A program made the translations under genes and the position numbers. Shown here piece after piece: positions 7,575-7,648 of a DNA stretch of 7,648 bases; position 1 is the stretch's first letter; the number at the start of each line of letters is the position of its first letter. Below the pieces are notes generated by a model. It saw nothing but the letters and a program-made list of their open reading frames with translations. It had not been told where the DNA came from and did no database searches. The stretch comes from Nocardioidaceae bacterium (GTDB lineage: Bacteria > Actinomycetota > Actinomycetes > Propionibacteriales > Nocardioidaceae), in contig JACCUS010000342.1 of NCBI GenBank assembly GCA_013811715.1, positions 1 to 7,648 of the forward strand. Direction: 5' to 3'.

Positions 7575-7648
7575 GTCGCAAGGCCGTCTATGTGCATATC
7601 GGCCTACCAAAGACTGGGACGACGTACATCCAGTCATCTCTCTGGGAG
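7571..7648 (+). CDS. Sulfotransferase family protein, N-terminal fragment (runs off the window)
   Basis: Only the first 26 residues are present. They contain AVYVHIGLPKTGTTYIQSSL, the first beta-strand plus the 5'-phosphosulfate-binding loop (PKTGTT at residues 13-18), followed by the start of the next helix. This is diagnostic of PAPS-dependent sulfotransferases, which move a sulfuryl group from PAPS to a hydroxyl or amine; Lys14 in the loop is the usual phosphosulfate contact. The acceptor cannot be told from this part. The GTG at 7571 is supported by GGAGG at 7559-7563 with 7 nt spacing, and by the motif's usual distance from the N-terminus. It overlaps the TGA ending the pseudogene frame (GTGA), hinting that the two were once cotranslated. 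Confidence 0.85.
   Translation, partial: MSRKAVYVHIGLPKTGTTYIQSSLWE

Noticed and set aside
7380..7637. Minus-strand frame of 85 codons at the window end
   Set aside because: It overlaps the sulfotransferase start and the decayed gene on the other strand and has no recognisable motif.

Overview
The window is GC-rich (roughly 68-70% in the core genes). It has GTG/TTG starts, many 4-bp GTGA overlaps and several actinobacterial family signatures, which points to a high-GC actinobacterium. A Nocardioides/Propionibacteriales-like source is plausible, but I cannot fix the genus. Most of the window reads as ordinary chromosome. Two patches look accessory: a small AT-richer module at about 2870-3440 and a decayed gene at about 7015-7570.

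Layout. Minus strand 1143-65: an atypical SDR/epimerase-like protein read from a TTG start, overlapped at its end by a small acidic protein ending in PPHHE. Plus strand 1240-2868: a complete alpha-D-phosphoglucomutase (pgm), divergent from the epimerase across a 96-bp gap that carries 11-bp-spaced direct repeats. Plus strand 2965-3436: a two-gene module, a short BrnT-like protein followed by an 86-residue coiled-coil/HTH protein. It has its own promoter-like sequence, lower GC and a Shine-Dalgarno that covers the first gene's stop codon; it is a candidate toxin-antitoxin pair. Minus strand 6249-3596: two overlapping M16-family genes. The first has the zinc motif HLFEH; the second has lost it but carries the R/Y substrate pair, so together they look like an obligate heterodimeric protease. 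Plus strand 6335-7018: an AIM24/DUF124 family protein divergent from the protease operon. Plus strand 7015-7574: a broken secreted N,N-dimethylformamidase-like gene (frameshift, in-frame TAG, missing C-terminal part). Plus strand from 7571: the first 26 codons of a PAPS-dependent sulfotransferase that runs off the window.

Functional picture. Pgm links glycogen/trehalose and cell-wall sugar nucleotide pools to glycolysis, and the protease pair probably degrades peptides in the cytoplasm. The most unusual elements are the candidate toxin-antitoxin module, whose first gene appears to lack a proper start, the division of active-site parts between the two M16 subunits, and the pseudogene whose reading frame still meets the sulfotransferase start in a GTGA overlap. 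I see no rRNA, tRNA, CRISPR array, transposase or integrase.
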